A stretch of DNA of 64,000 nucleotides. Origin: Struthio camelus. Lineage: Eukaryota > Chordata > Aves > Struthioniformes > Struthionidae. The notes beneath the pieces are model-generated. The model searched no databases and had not been told where the DNA came from. It saw only the letters and a program-made list of their open reading frames with translations. A program made the translations under genes and the position numbers. This document shows, in pieces, positions 24,101-46,900 of this stretch (positions are counted from its first letter, which is position 1; every line of letters begins with the position of its first letter). The stretch covers positions 119,115,900-119,179,899 of the forward strand of contig NC_090943.1 in assembly GCF_040807025.1 (NCBI RefSeq). Reading direction: 5' to 3'.

Positions 24101-26951
24101 CAGAGTTTTTTGGAAAACGTTGGTGCAATAATGATTCCAAAAACTTACCCCATTGAACAAGAAATAAAACACTCAACTATTTAGTATTTTATCTTTAGCT
24201 TTTTTTAATTTCCCTCTCTTTCAATGCAGAGTGAGAGAAATTTCAGGAAATCCGATTTAAAACTAAATGGACAGAATCTAGTATTTTGAAGTCATTTTTA
24301 GTTCTTGCATTTGAACACAATGAGCCAGAGTTAGGCTGCCAAACTGAGGCCAAAACTGAAATTTTTATTCAGAAAAGTGGTTTCTCAAAGTCTAACAAAA
24401 TCTAATAACTATCTTTATTTGTAAGTTACAAAGTAAGCTTCTAAGATGTTTGAATTGAAGATATATAATAAAGTCTGGGAACGAGAGGCTGAAGTCAGAG
24501 CTTACCAGTAATAAAGCAAAATAATTACAGCATTGTAGCTTCAGAGTCTAATCTTAATAAACAAGCCTGTCCCTTTTCCCCAGCAAACATATAGAACCCT
24601 TAGCTTTATAATTTTTAGCTGTACCACATCTATTTAGCATAACAACCTAACAATAATGATCTTACCCAAGCTCTTTAAAAACTCTGGGAATTTCCTCTTC
24701 AAATTTTGAATCAGGCAGTTCATAAGAAGGACAGAGAAATCCATAGATAAAGGTGAAGATTTTTAAGAAATCCTTAACAGAGGGAGACTGTAATGATTTC
24801 ACGGAGACATTATGGGCGTAACCATTCTCAACAAGAAGCTGAGAAAAAGAAACATACACATTAAGTAGCAAATCAGACAATAGATAAAATCTAAAATTGA
24901 GGCCATGAAAAATAACTGTTTTGATTACTTTCTTTTATCACTTAAAACAAATGTTTAAAAGAATAGTTTAAATGAATAATAATAAAATTAAATAAATTAA
25001 ATAATAATTTAAAATACATGTTTAAAATGAACAAGTTACCTCACAAAGCTGTTTGATACATTGTTGAATGTATGCCTTGTCATGAAGTGGCCTGGGATCC
25101 TTGATCTTTTCTGTACCAAACACACCATACTGACTGTTGCGTGAACCTCCAACACTGCTAGTTCTAAGATGAAAAAAGCATACAATTCTTGTGACAATAT
25201 CTATAGCCAAGAACTCTGAATATTTTAAAGCTGTCCTTATGTTTCAGGGATACCTGAAGGTTTCTCTTGAACTAGAATGACAGAAAAAACCATCAACAAG
25301 TGGAATCCACCAACAACAGTGAGGTTACTACATCCTAAGTGAATATTTTCTTCAGTTTAATCGAGAGAAACAGACTTTTATAAGAGTGGAAAAATTCCCC
25401 TAAGGTGAAGAAACAAAATGATGTAAACACTTCATGAAAGCTAAAACATTTAAGAAATAATTAAAAGGGGCAGATCCCTGCAACAGTGGGGTCCTATGAA
25501 AGGAGATGCCAACAGACATCAGAACACAGAAAGGCATGAATTCAGATCGCGTGGCCTGTTGGAAGGCCAGGAAAGCTGAAAGACTATAGGCTTGCATCTT
25601 AGACTGAAGAAGAAACTAAAGCAGAGAATATCATACGTGATCCTTCTTTTGCACGATTTGTGCCTCATTTAGTCTTGATTTCTCATTTTTTAAATCTTTC
25701 TGCATAAAGATATCTGTTTTTTCTGAATGAAGACACAAAATATAAACCTAGGCAGCCACACTGGCACTGTAGGAAAGCTTGATCAAAACCTGCATATTAA
25801 AAACATCTCCCAAGGCTGTATTGAAGAGGATCATGCTTCCCTAAATAGGTCAATCAATGTTTTGAGCATCCCTGCAAGTTCTGAAGCGCATATCATTCCC
25901 AAGAGGAGGAATAGCTCTCAAAGCTATTCCTGCTCCACAGCATTATTGTTTAGTGATCACATTGTGGAAGAAGATAGACCTGAAGATTTTTTGTCCTCAG
26001 GTCCATTTTTCCCTGTAATGAAAATCTCTCAGAATGGACAAAAATTGCAAAATGTTGTGGAACTGCTATTGTTAAATTTGCAGCATAGAAATCTAAAGGT
26101 ACCAATACCTTTTCCCAAAAAAGCTGACTTTTCTTTCAGAAGTTCCAGACGTAGGTTTGCTCATGCTCAGTTTCCCAAATGTTCCTCTGTCTTTCCTGGG
26201 GAAGAGGGGGAAGGATTAAAGTGACTACTTTTTCTACCGCTTCATCTTTTGCTCATGTAAGAAAACTGTAACACATGCATTTAAATCTACGTATCTTCAG
26301 CATAGCAGCATCTTGGTGTTGTCAACTGGTTTTAATGCATCATGGCCCATTAACAAAAATATTTCTGCAAGAAGTTTTATTTGCATACATTTTATACATA
26401 TACACACACTCAGATATCCGCCAACACATATGTCAAAAAAGCATTACAATTTAAATTGTGTCATGAGCATACAAGTAGATTAAAGTTTTAGATCTTAGAG
26501 TAATTACATAACCATCCTGCACATGCACATAGATGACATCAGTTCTGACATTTAAAGCTTATAACATCAAGGAAAGTATTTACCAGTCCTACAGAACTCT
26601 CATTTATTATTATTTATAAACTCTCATTTATTCCAGAGGTACAAGGCATGTGTTTGAAGTTAAACCAGTTTTTGCAGAACAGGAGCACTCGTGCAGATAT
26701 CCTTTGCTGCAGGCAGTTTTCTTTTTGCTGCTTCCGTCTTTTTCTGTTGCTACTTACCTACTCATAAACATATCACAAGAGTGAAGAGACAGTAAGTCTC
26801 TTCAGAGATAACTTTATGGACCTACTCCTAGCAACATGATCAGTAACACTTACATTTGAGGTGTCTGGAGACCCATCTTGTTGGTGTCCTGTACTCTCAG
26901 TGCCATCACAGATTGCCGACTACTCCCGGTAGTACTTGAGCTTCGTCTCAT
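12015..26951 (-). CDS. NDC80: NDC80 kinetochore complex component (HEC1), complete, 16 coding exons
   Basis: NDC80 is the microtubule-binding subunit of the Ndc80 complex at the outer kinetochore, pairing with NUF2. Coding exons in transcript order are 26951-26854, 26195-26109, 25163-25040, 24838-24666, 22790-22688, 21841-21752, 20700-20607, 19516-19410, 18528-18384, 18104-17899, 16744-16592, 16301-16212, 15237-15145, 13288-13158, 12590-12488 and 12137-12015. All phases join and total 1920 nt, giving 639 aa; the human protein has 642. The N-terminal tail (1-80) keeps Aurora-B-like sites: RRSS at 4-5, RQS14, KLS43, RKVS57, KRTS64 and SRNS72. The CH domain follows (about 80-200), with [32 protein letters not shown] and [15 protein letters not shown]. 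Long coiled coil runs from about 260 to the end, broken near 430-450 by the loop segment [17 protein letters not shown]. The start is the ATG in exon 2, 10 nt after the acceptor. Confidence 0.96.
12488..12590 (-). CDS. NDC80: NDC80 exon 16: residues 565-599
   Basis: Encodes [19 protein letters not shown] and [14 protein letters not shown]. Acceptor ACTTTTTAG, donor GTAAGC. Confidence 0.94.
13158..13288 (-). CDS. NDC80: NDC80 exon 15: residues 522-565
   Basis: Encodes [20 protein letters not shown], then [18 protein letters not shown]. Acceptor ATTTACAG, donor GTAAGG. Confidence 0.94.
15145..15237 (-). CDS. NDC80: NDC80 exon 14: residues 491-521
   Basis: Encodes [20 protein letters not shown] and [11 protein letters not shown]. 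Acceptor TTATTTCTAG, donor GTAGAA (weak). Confidence 0.93.
16212..16301 (-). CDS. NDC80: NDC80 exon 13: residues 461-490
   Basis: Encodes [20 protein letters not shown] and [10 protein letters not shown]. Acceptor GTGTTACAG; the donor GTTTGT is weak. Confidence 0.93.
16592..16744 (-). CDS. NDC80: NDC80 exon 12: loop region, residues 410-460
   Basis: Encodes [19 protein letters not shown] followed by the loop segment with [17 protein letters not shown]. This interrupts the coiled coil as in human NDC80. Acceptor TCTGAATAG, donor GTAAGT. Confidence 0.95.
17899..18104 (-). CDS. NDC80: NDC80 exon 11: coiled coil, residues 341-409
   Basis: The largest coding exon. It encodes [20 protein letters not shown] and [20 protein letters not shown], nearly identical to human. 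Acceptor CGAACTCAG, donor GTATGT. Confidence 0.96.
18384..18528 (-). CDS. NDC80: NDC80 exon 10: coiled coil, residues 293-341
   Basis: Encodes [20 protein letters not shown], then a heptad-rich stretch to VNEEVETA. Acceptor TTGACTAG, donor GTGAGA. Confidence 0.94.
19410..19516 (-). CDS. NDC80: NDC80 exon 9: start of coiled coil, residues 257-292
   Basis: Encodes [18 protein letters not shown] and [14 protein letters not shown]. Acceptor CCCCCTTTAG, donor GTTAGT. Confidence 0.94.
20607..20700 (-). CDS. NDC80: NDC80 exon 8: residues 226-257
   Basis: Encodes [20 protein letters not shown] and [11 protein letters not shown]. Acceptor TGTTTTTCAG, donor GTAAGT. Confidence 0.94.
21752..21841 (-). 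CDS. NDC80: NDC80 exon 7: residues 196-225
   Basis: Encodes 30 residues including [20 protein letters not shown], matching the human SFDDGQPWGEETEDGI-type linker after the CH domain. Acceptor CCTTTTAG, donor GTACCG. Confidence 0.93.
22688..22790 (-). CDS. NDC80: NDC80 exon 6: CH domain end, residues 161-195
   Basis: Encodes [20 protein letters not shown] and [10 protein letters not shown]. Acceptor CCCTTGTAG; the donor is the weak GTAGCA. The open frame continues into the intron and departs from the family there. Confidence 0.95.
24666..24838 (-). CDS. NDC80: NDC80 exon 5: CH domain core, residues 104-161
   Basis: Encodes [28 protein letters not shown] and the start of the [16 protein letters not shown] helix. 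Acceptor TTTTCTCAG, donor GTAAGA. Confidence 0.96.
25040..25163 (-). CDS. NDC80: NDC80 exon 4: residues 62-103, start of CH domain
   Basis: Encodes [11 protein letters not shown], then [17 protein letters not shown]. Acceptor CATCTTAG, donor GTAACT. Ends on a whole codon. Confidence 0.95.
26109..26195 (-). CDS. NDC80: NDC80 exon 3: phosphoregulated tail, residues 33-62
   Basis: This 87-nt exon is easy to miss. It has a strong acceptor (CCCCCTCTTCCCCAG) and donor GTATTG. It encodes [12 protein letters not shown] and [11 protein letters not shown], matching the human tail. It fills the gap between exons 2 and 4 in phase. Confidence 0.9.
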
Positions 26952-26961
26952 TGTGGCTAAA
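26854..26961 (-). CDS. NDC80: NDC80 exon 2: start codon and N-terminal tail, residues 1-33
   Basis: Acceptor CTTACAG is followed by 10 nt of 5' UTR and the ATG at 26951-26949. It encodes MRRSSSTTG onward to TPQ. The donor is GTAAGT at 26853. It ends two bases into a codon. Confidence 0.92.
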
Positions 26962-28339
26962 CTGTAAGTCACAGCCTGTCAGTATGGGAGAATTCAGGAT
27001 CTAAGAATACTTGCCTTTCATAACACCACAATGACTTTCTAAGGGGTCAGGCTAAGCAAACGGAATTCTATGTTAGACCAATGACTAACATTTTCAATTT
27101 GATTAGCTGTAAAGAAGGCCACACTACCATGACTACTGCTTCGAGCACTTTATCATCGAGCACTCAGTTCCTTAGCCACTACCTCTGAGCCTGCTTATCA
27201 ATTTCGAGAATGATTTTACAGTATCACAGAGAGCACAACACCTGGAAAGTCTATTCCGAATTAATATTATGGACACGTTTACACTATGGAAAAAAAAGAA
27301 ATGCAATAAAACTGGAAGTACTGAACTATCTCCACACTGGTATTAAGTGGGATTTTTAGACAAATAGAACTCACTTACTTGACGAAAAACAGCATATTCT
27401 GCCCTCTCTGTAGAGGACATACATTATTTGTGGGGCGGGCTCAAATGACTGAACTAACTGAAAAATTGTCATTACAAACATTACCAGAACACGGTATCAA
27501 CATAAATTATGCCTCACAATTATACTTCAAGTTTCAGTTCTTGCAAAGCATGACAAAAGTTCAACTTGTTAAGCCCACTTTTTAAGGGCATTTCATTTGT
27601 AACCTCATTTTCATGGCAGTGGGAGGAAGCTGCATTTTTCCATAACTTTATTGGATACACACCACAAGGTAAATTGTATTTATAAAAACAACAAATGGCT
27701 AGCTTAAGGCTATAGTTTGCTCGAGCTGACACACCAAAACAAAGGTTTCGAGCATGGCATAATCAGCCACAACTGCATGCGTTTGCATTAGCAGTACATT
27801 TAAACTGTATCAAAGGGAAAGCGGGGGCGTTTACAAGACTTTACACGGGCGATGCTGACAAGCCTAGTGCCACAGGCACCCGCGTGAGCGAGGGCAAGAG
27901 AGTTTCTCAGGGTCAGGCATCCGGGGGAAGATGGCCACAGGCCGCAAGGGGCCTACTGCTCGGCCTTCCGTCACGCAGCACACCTGTGCCCTCTCACACG
28001 CCTCACATTGTTATTTTCTACCGCGAGCCCATCTCCCACGCACAGGAGGGCGATAAGACACATTAAAAACCGCTTTTCCCTTCCTTCACGCTCTCAGTGG
28101 AAATAACAGCCCCCCCCCGACCCAGGGGAAAAGCTCCCGTTGTGCCTCAAACGCTAACCGCAGCGGAGCCGCCCGCCCCTCCTCACAGCCGCGGCCCCCT
28201 CGGGCACACAGAGCCAGCCCGGCTGCCCTCCCCTCCGGCGGGGCCGCGGCCCCCTCGTCACCACCGCCCCGCACACGCCCGCCCGGCCCCAACAGCCGCC
28301 CGCCTCCGCCGGGCCGGCGGCGGGGGACTGACCCTCACT

Positions 28340-28352
28340 GGGGGGGGGGGGG
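28340..28352 (+). repeat. G13 homopolymer in the CpG island
   Basis: A run of 13 G is directly followed by CGCC. It lies just inside the predicted NDC80 first intron. A C8 run occurs nearby at about 28111. Confidence 0.9.
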
Positions 28353-28409
28353 CGCCACCGCGCAGCGCAGCGCAACACAACGGCCCGCCCGGCCAGCAGC
28401 CCCCGTTAC

Positions 28410-28440
28410 CGTTAACGGCACCGCGGCGGCTCCTTCCTCC
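28410..28440 (-). other. NDC80: Probable NDC80 non-coding exon 1
   Basis: Coding exon 2 has an acceptor only 10 nt before the ATG, so at least one upstream non-coding exon is required. On the minus strand, a donor-like ACG|GTAACG occurs at 28410/28409, just downstream of the CDE/CHR element. The transcription start is guessed between about 28411 and 28444. Only the need for an exon is certain; the boundary is tentative. Confidence 0.45.
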
Positions 28441-28444
28441 CAAA

Positions 28445-28461
28445 TTTCAAATCCACCCGCC
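28445..28461 (-). promoter_or_regulatory. CDE/CHR-type cell-cycle element of the NDC80 promoter
   Basis: On the minus strand, GGCGGG (28461-28456) is separated by four bases from TTTGAAA (28451-28445). This is the CDE-4 nt-CHR arrangement bound by DREAM/MuvB complexes at G2/M genes such as CDK1. Its position just upstream of NDC80 fits that gene's known cell-cycle expression. Confidence 0.65.
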
Positions 28462-28468
28462 AGCCGCC

Positions 28469-28476
28469 CACGTCAC
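28469..28476. promoter_or_regulatory. CRE-like ATF/CREB half-site
   Basis: CACGTCAC on the plus strand reads GTGACGTG on the minus strand. It lies 8 bp upstream of the NDC80 CDE/CHR element. The assignment is by motif only. Confidence 0.4.
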
Positions 28477-28543
28477 GCACCGCGCCTGGGCGCGTTACAT
28501 CACAGCCGTGCGGCGAGCGAAGGGGGGAGGGGGTGATGCCGTC

Positions 28544-28738
28544 ACTTCCGTTTGCCCGGCTGCTGCTGACACAAATACGCAAGGCGCAAGAGACACACAC
28601 CTGTATATCTATTTACAGATATATATATAACGTACCTAACAACATTGTTTCATTTTGTCACAGTAGCTCTTCCTTTGGCAGGAGGGGAGGTCACAAGGGA
28701 TTGCGGCCCGCGGGGGTGCGCCCGCTTGCCCCGGAAGT
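28544..28738. promoter_or_regulatory. Bidirectional promoter core with two ETS motifs
   Basis: ACTTCCG at 28544-28550 and CCGGAAGT at 28731-28738 are ETS/GABPA-type sites in opposite orientations. They lie in the short space between the divergent NDC80 and METTL4 starts. No TATA box in a suitable position was seen. Such TATA-less, ETS-containing CpG promoters are typical of divergent housekeeping gene pairs. Confidence 0.55.
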
Positions 28739-28771
28739 TATTAATAGAAAAGGTTGCCGCCGTACAACAAG

Positions 28772-28805
28772 ATGGCGGCGCACAGGCTGGGCCTTCGCCG
28801 CCTGG
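28772..28805 (+). CDS. METTL4: METTL4 exon 1, possibly coding (alternative upstream start)
   Basis: An ATG at 28772 lies inside a YY1-type motif (AAGATGGCGGC) and is followed by MAAHRLGLRRL and the donor G|GTGAGC at 28806. If spliced to an acceptor at 30348-30349 (after a TTTTTTCCCC tract), the frame continues through GMLR into the conserved METTL4 start, adding 15 residues. If the acceptor at 30324-30325 is used instead, the frame stops at once and this would be a short upstream ORF. Exon use is likely; coding status is inferred. Confidence 0.5.
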
Positions 28806-29239
28806 GTGAGCGAGGCGTCCCCGCGCTCTTCCCGCCAGGAGCGCGGGAGAGCGGGCCGAGGCCGCGGGCAGCCCTGCGGCGAGCGTCCTCCCGCTAGCCC
28901 GGCTCCGCGGGGGCGGTGAGGGCGCGAGCGGAGGGGGGGCAGCACCTCGCGGCGGCGGCGGCGGTAGCCGTTATCCCGAGAACACCCTGCTCGGAGCCTC
29001 CGGGCTGGGCCCGGGCTGAGGCGGCTCTTGCCCCCGCGACGCTGTTCGCCGAGGCTGTTTTTTCCAGCCGGGAAAACCGGGTGCTTTTGGGCTAAAGGAG
29101 CCGTAACGCGTTGGCGGGCGGCGGCCGGACCTCGCCCGCCACGTTAGCCCCCCGCGGCGCCATCTGCGCGTCCGAGGGAGGGCACGGAGACACCCCATCC
29201 CCTGCGGCAGCCACGGACCCCAGCTGCGCCCTTGGTAGT

Positions 29240-29803
29240 GCAGAATCACAGAATGGTTGAGGTTGGACGGGACCTCTGGAGATCATCTAGTCCAACCTCC
29301 CTGCTCAAGCAGGGTCCTCTAAGAGCATATTGCCCAGGATCACATCCAGACGGGTTTTGAAGATCTCCAGGGAAGGAGACTCCACCACCTCTCTGGGCAA
29401 CCTGTGCCAGTGCTCTGTCACCCTCACAGTGAAGAAGTTTTTTCTCAGGTTTAGGTGGAACTTCCTGTGGTTCAGTTTCTGCCTGTTGCCTCTTGTCCTG
29501 TTGCTGGGCACCACGGAGAAGAGGCTGGCCTCATCCTCTTGACACTCCCCCTTCAGATACTTGTACACGTTGATGAGATCCCCTCTCAATCTTCTCTTCT
29601 CCAGGCTGAACAGGCCCAGCTCTCTCAGCCTTTCTTCATAGGCGAGGTGCTCCAGCCCTCTAATCATCTTGGTAGCCCTCCGCTGGACTCTCTCCAGGAG
29701 TGCCATGTCTCTCTTGTACTGGGGAGCCCAGAACTCCAGGTGAGGCCTCCCTGGGGCTGAGTAGAGGGGCAGGATCACCTCCCTCGACCTGCTGGCAACA
29801 CTA
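29240..29803 (-). mobile_element. Avian CR1 LINE 3' fragment in METTL4 intron 1
   Basis: About 560 bp of CR1, 5'-truncated, oriented minus and antisense to METTL4. The minus strand stays open from 29778 to 29305 and encodes the C-terminal part of the CR1 reverse transcriptase protein, including [19 protein letters not shown] and [20 protein letters not shown]. The 3' end carries the CR1 tail TTCTGTGATTCTG at 29242. No clear target-site duplication was seen, as is usual for CR1. Confidence 0.93.
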
Positions 29804-30360
29804 AGAATCGGTCGCTATCCCTGCTGTTCTGAGTTGGGGTTTAATAATAATAATAATAACAAAAAGCTGCGTGTCTTTGATGGGACCGCAGATGAGCTCT
29901 TAGAATAAGTGTTTTATAAGAGACCAAAAGGAAAAAAAAGGAAAAAAAAAGAATAAAACCAAACATTTCCCTTATAGTCATTGAACTACATTTCTCTTGT
30001 AATTGAACTGCTTAAGGGAAGTTGATGGTACCGAAAAGCCGTTAAGGCTCCTACATCGCAATTTACTTCATAAAAGACCAGATCAACCAACTTTCAGAAG
30101 ATGCCGTGACGCTCAAACAGAGCATACTGGGGAGCACTAGCTGAAGTCAGAAGCACCTACAGGACTGTTCGTGTGTCCTGCGTATGTGTTGAAATGCTTT
30201 TCACAAGATAGGTGTTATATTATTAAACAGTAATAATTCTGAAAAGTGAACTCTCAAACAAAAATTACCACAGGAAAAATTTGCTCCAGAAAGCACACAT
30301 GAATCCAATTCCAAGTTTCTGGTAGATGATTTTTTTCCCCTCTGAAAAGGGATGCTTAGG

Positions 30361-43244
<12,884 letters not shown>

Positions 43245-43905
43245 TTTGGGTCTTTCAGCTTAACTCAGAAACTCCCCTTCCCTCTCAGTAGGCTCTAGAA
43301 CTTGCTTTCAGAAGTGCATTCAGAAGCTAAAAAAATGAAACCAGTTGCATTTCAGCTAAAATTCTTGAAGTAACAGGATGTCCATTTATAGTATCTGCAT
43401 TTACGCAAGCTGTTCCTTTATTCTGATTTTAGTGAGATAGTTAAATACTGGTGTTGGATTGCAAGGCCGTCTCTGGTTGGTTGGTTGGTTTGTTTGTTTT
43501 TTCAGACCTCAAGGAAAAAGAAAAGCTATTTTTCAGTATTCTCATTACAACTGTCGCAGATCTGAGCATCGCAAGTGCAACAGTATTTTACACTTGGATG
43601 GTAATGCATTATTTTTAAAGAGTGACTGGAGAAGTAAATAGTTCTAAATTGGGTTTGTTTCCCAAAAGAAGGTTGGTGTTTGCAAAGCAATGGGTTTTGA
43701 ACTAAAATAATTATGAAGACAACATATCCTCCTACATGTTTGTATCTGTCTACCTCAGAAGACATAATAGGAGCAGTGCTTGTGTTAATTGGCACATGAA
43801 TTGTTGACTGAGCACATTTTATAAAATTACACTTTTGAAACAGTCAGCAATTCCATCTTTCTGTGTATGGTGTTAATTCTTTGAATAAATTGTAAATGAT
43901 CAAAT
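43245..43905 (+). other. METTL4: METTL4 3' UTR (inferred)
   Basis: The first AATAAA after the stop is at 43884-43889, so cleavage is expected about 15-20 nt later. A second AATAAA near 44132 could give a longer form. A (TTGG)n/(TTTG)n run at about 43476-43502 lies within this UTR. Confidence 0.5.
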
Positions 43906-46900
43906 TCTCAACATCTTACGCATTCTGCATATTAAGCTGTTAGATTTAACTGAAATTTTATCAGAATTTAAATATTTTATAAATTCTGTTTCCTTATGTT
44001 CTTGAAACATTAAAAAGGCATGCAAGTGAGCTGTATGTTGCAACTTAGCTTTCTTTCTTTTCTTTTTTTTTTTTTTTAAGAATGGTGCATTTCGTATGTT
44101 CTTGCTGCCCTTGGATTTGTTTTGAAAAATAAAATAGGAGACTTAATGAAGCTCTACCTCTTATTCATTAGCAGCAATAGAGACAGAACTGGTGGACAAT
44201 CTGATTTTCCTGATAGCAATCTCCTGAGCTGTGCTTGTTTATAATAGGGAACAAAATACATTGTACACCTTCAATTCACTTTTGGTAGTGTAAAAGCCTG
44301 TTAAAATTTTAAATAAAACTTTAGATGTTAACAAATAATCTTTTATAATTTTATAATTAAAATTAAGATAAAAACTTATCAGTGTCTTATTTGCAGACCT
44401 AATCTCTGTACTATTGCTCAATTGCAGATTTTGCTTATTGGAGCAGTATAATTGGCAAAATGAAGAAAATGTTTCTTTTCACTAGTTAAACATGTATTTA
44501 ATTTAAAAAAGTAAATATTGTCCCAGTGAGGATAGTTGCCAGGCAAAACACTTCTTCCTGCATGATTTTTATCTTGTATCTTTAACTATTATATGAGAAT
44601 AGCCACCCAACACCTGGTACGTAAGCATATGTACCTCCCGAATATAAAGAGAGAGAAGATTCTTCATTTACTTTTAGTTTAAAAAGACATTTGCTATGTA
44701 GAGCTTCTGCGTTCCCGTGTAGAATTTCCCTCCCCTCCCAAGGAAGTTTTATCCAGTACTAAGTGAAGTCTGTCAGACTCAAGTATGGAACAAATCTTGA
44801 CTGCTGTGTATGTTTTTTTTTTTCCCTTGGTTTTTTCCTTTGTACTGTTTAAAATAGCACAAGAAAGGAAGATGCCGTCTTTTCCACAGCCATTCCTATG
44901 AATGTCTCTTCATTATCTTATAATTGTAAATGAAGAAATGGGATGAACAAATTTAGAGAAAAATAAGCTACCTTTTCCCCTCCTTTGAGCTAAGCAGCAG
45001 AGCCCTTCTAAAGGAGTGACCCTCTTCAAGGCATTTAAGAATGACCTATTTATCCTATCTTCTCTGTGGAGTCTCTTTGCAAGTTGTAGACTTCTAGCCA
45101 TTTCACTTCTGAGCAGCAGCGCTCAGAAGCTTAGCTGCTAATCCCATTAACTGGGAGTAGAGGCCATCTACTCTACTAGATACTTAGAAGGCCCATGCAG
45201 TCATCTTCTAAGCTTCTCAAACTGGAGATCAAAAGTTGAAGATTAAGGCCTAGATAATACCTGATCAGGTCTTAAATAGTTACAGAATTGTGTCCTGTGC
45301 AGATGTTATTCCTGCTACTTTTCTAAGCCTCTGGTGGTAAAGAATATCTTGTGAATATGATAGAAGTGTAGTCCTCCTGCATCTGCAGCCAACCTGAAGC
45401 TGTAGAGTTTTCTCAGGAAAAGGTTCTATATATCTTCCCAATGTGTTGCTAACTCAGAAATCTCATATTGGTATTAACAGTTGATAATTTCAGGGTCATC
45501 TTTTAAACATTAATATTGACCTGTTACGCTCAATTCATAATTTAAAAAGCCTCTTGTTTTCTAGCTACTCAAAAAATCCCAGTTATCTTCAACCAGCCAT
45601 GAGATCTCTCAGTGTCAGTTCTATGATTTCTCTGAGGCGGAATCTGAAGTGTATTGAAAAATCAGTCAAGAGTGAAGTTAATATTAACTTTACCATTAAC
45701 TTTTAAGTTAACAGGATAATTTAAAATCCAATCAATTTTCTTTGATAAAAGAATAACATTATCTACACCAATTGCTTTGCATTACTTTGGTGGTGGAAAG
45801 ATGCCCTCTGTCGTGTCAAGTATTCTCCAAAAAAGGAAACCTCCTCTGAAGAGGTTAAAAACTTGGTATGAAATGAAAGAATTAGGGGGAAGATGAGAAT
45901 GGAGGAATGCAAGATGTTGATGAGAGGCTGAGGTGAATAGGGTAAGCAGCAGCCTAGGCATTATGCACATCTTCAGTGCTCCTAACAAATGGTATTTTTT
46001 TTGTCATTTTTAAAGATTTTCTGCTTTCATATGTTGGTGTGCGAAAATTCACACAGATCCCGAGGAAAAATCAGCAAAGTGTGTATTTTACTAACAGTAC
46101 ATTGACAAAGCAGAATTGTTTTTGAGTTTAGTTTCTTTTTATTATTGCAGTTTGGTGTAATGAGAACTGTGGTTGCTCAGGAATTTTCAGAAAGTACTTT
46201 ATTAGTACATCTGCTTATTATTTATTATTTAAATAGGATAATGATAAAGTCCTTTGGCTAAATGTTCTCCACTGCTCAAGACCCTGTAAGATTATGTCTT
46301 ATTACAAAAAAAGCTTCATAAAGCAATAAGAAGTAATTTTAAGCTGCTGCTATAAGTAGAATACATCAAGTGTCATAATCAAACTTATTTTTATGAATCT
46401 TCAGGTTTGAGTGTGATTTTGAAATGTCAAATTAGCATATGACCTTTACTTGTACTTTTAAACTTTTATAAAGAAAAAAGAATTATACCAGTAAGATGTA
46501 TTTTTTAGAATAGTGATTGCTAGGTGTGAACTCCTGTGGAAACAAGAAAGTTTCTTTTGAAAAATTAAATGTTATTACAAAGTGAAGTAGTAGTCTGAGC
46601 TGGTCTTATCTCTTTGTAACATTCAGCTCAGGGAGGTGTCAGTGGCAGTAAAGAGTTGACTTTGAAAACTGATTTCCAAACTATATAAACAATTAGAAAA
46701 TAATGAGGATAATGCTAATACACCTTGAGAATTGTGTTCATTAATCATTTAAGACTAACGTACCATTTTATTTTGTGTTGAAGGTAAAATTAAGTGGATG
46801 GAAGATACCTAGAGGATAGCTGAGGGATCAGGTTAGTTGAAGTTGCTGAAAGAAGCCTTTTGACGTCCTAGTTGACAAATATTTTTGGAATGAGTTGACA

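Larger units (their letters stand above)
28050..28980. other. CpG island shared by NDC80 and METTL4
   Basis: GC and CpG content rise abruptly here inside AT-rich DNA. The island holds the probable NDC80 first exon (minus), the METTL4 first exon (plus) and the roughly 330 bp between them. Several overlapping open frames on both strands are GC artefacts. Confidence 0.88.

Noticed and set aside
28086-28945. Several overlapping frames in the second CpG island
   Set aside because: They are composition artefacts without family similarity. They overlap the promoter and first exons of NDC80 and METTL4.
29330-29760. Plus-strand open frames across 29.3-29.8 kb
   Set aside because: They are the antisense of the CR1 element, which explains the open reading.
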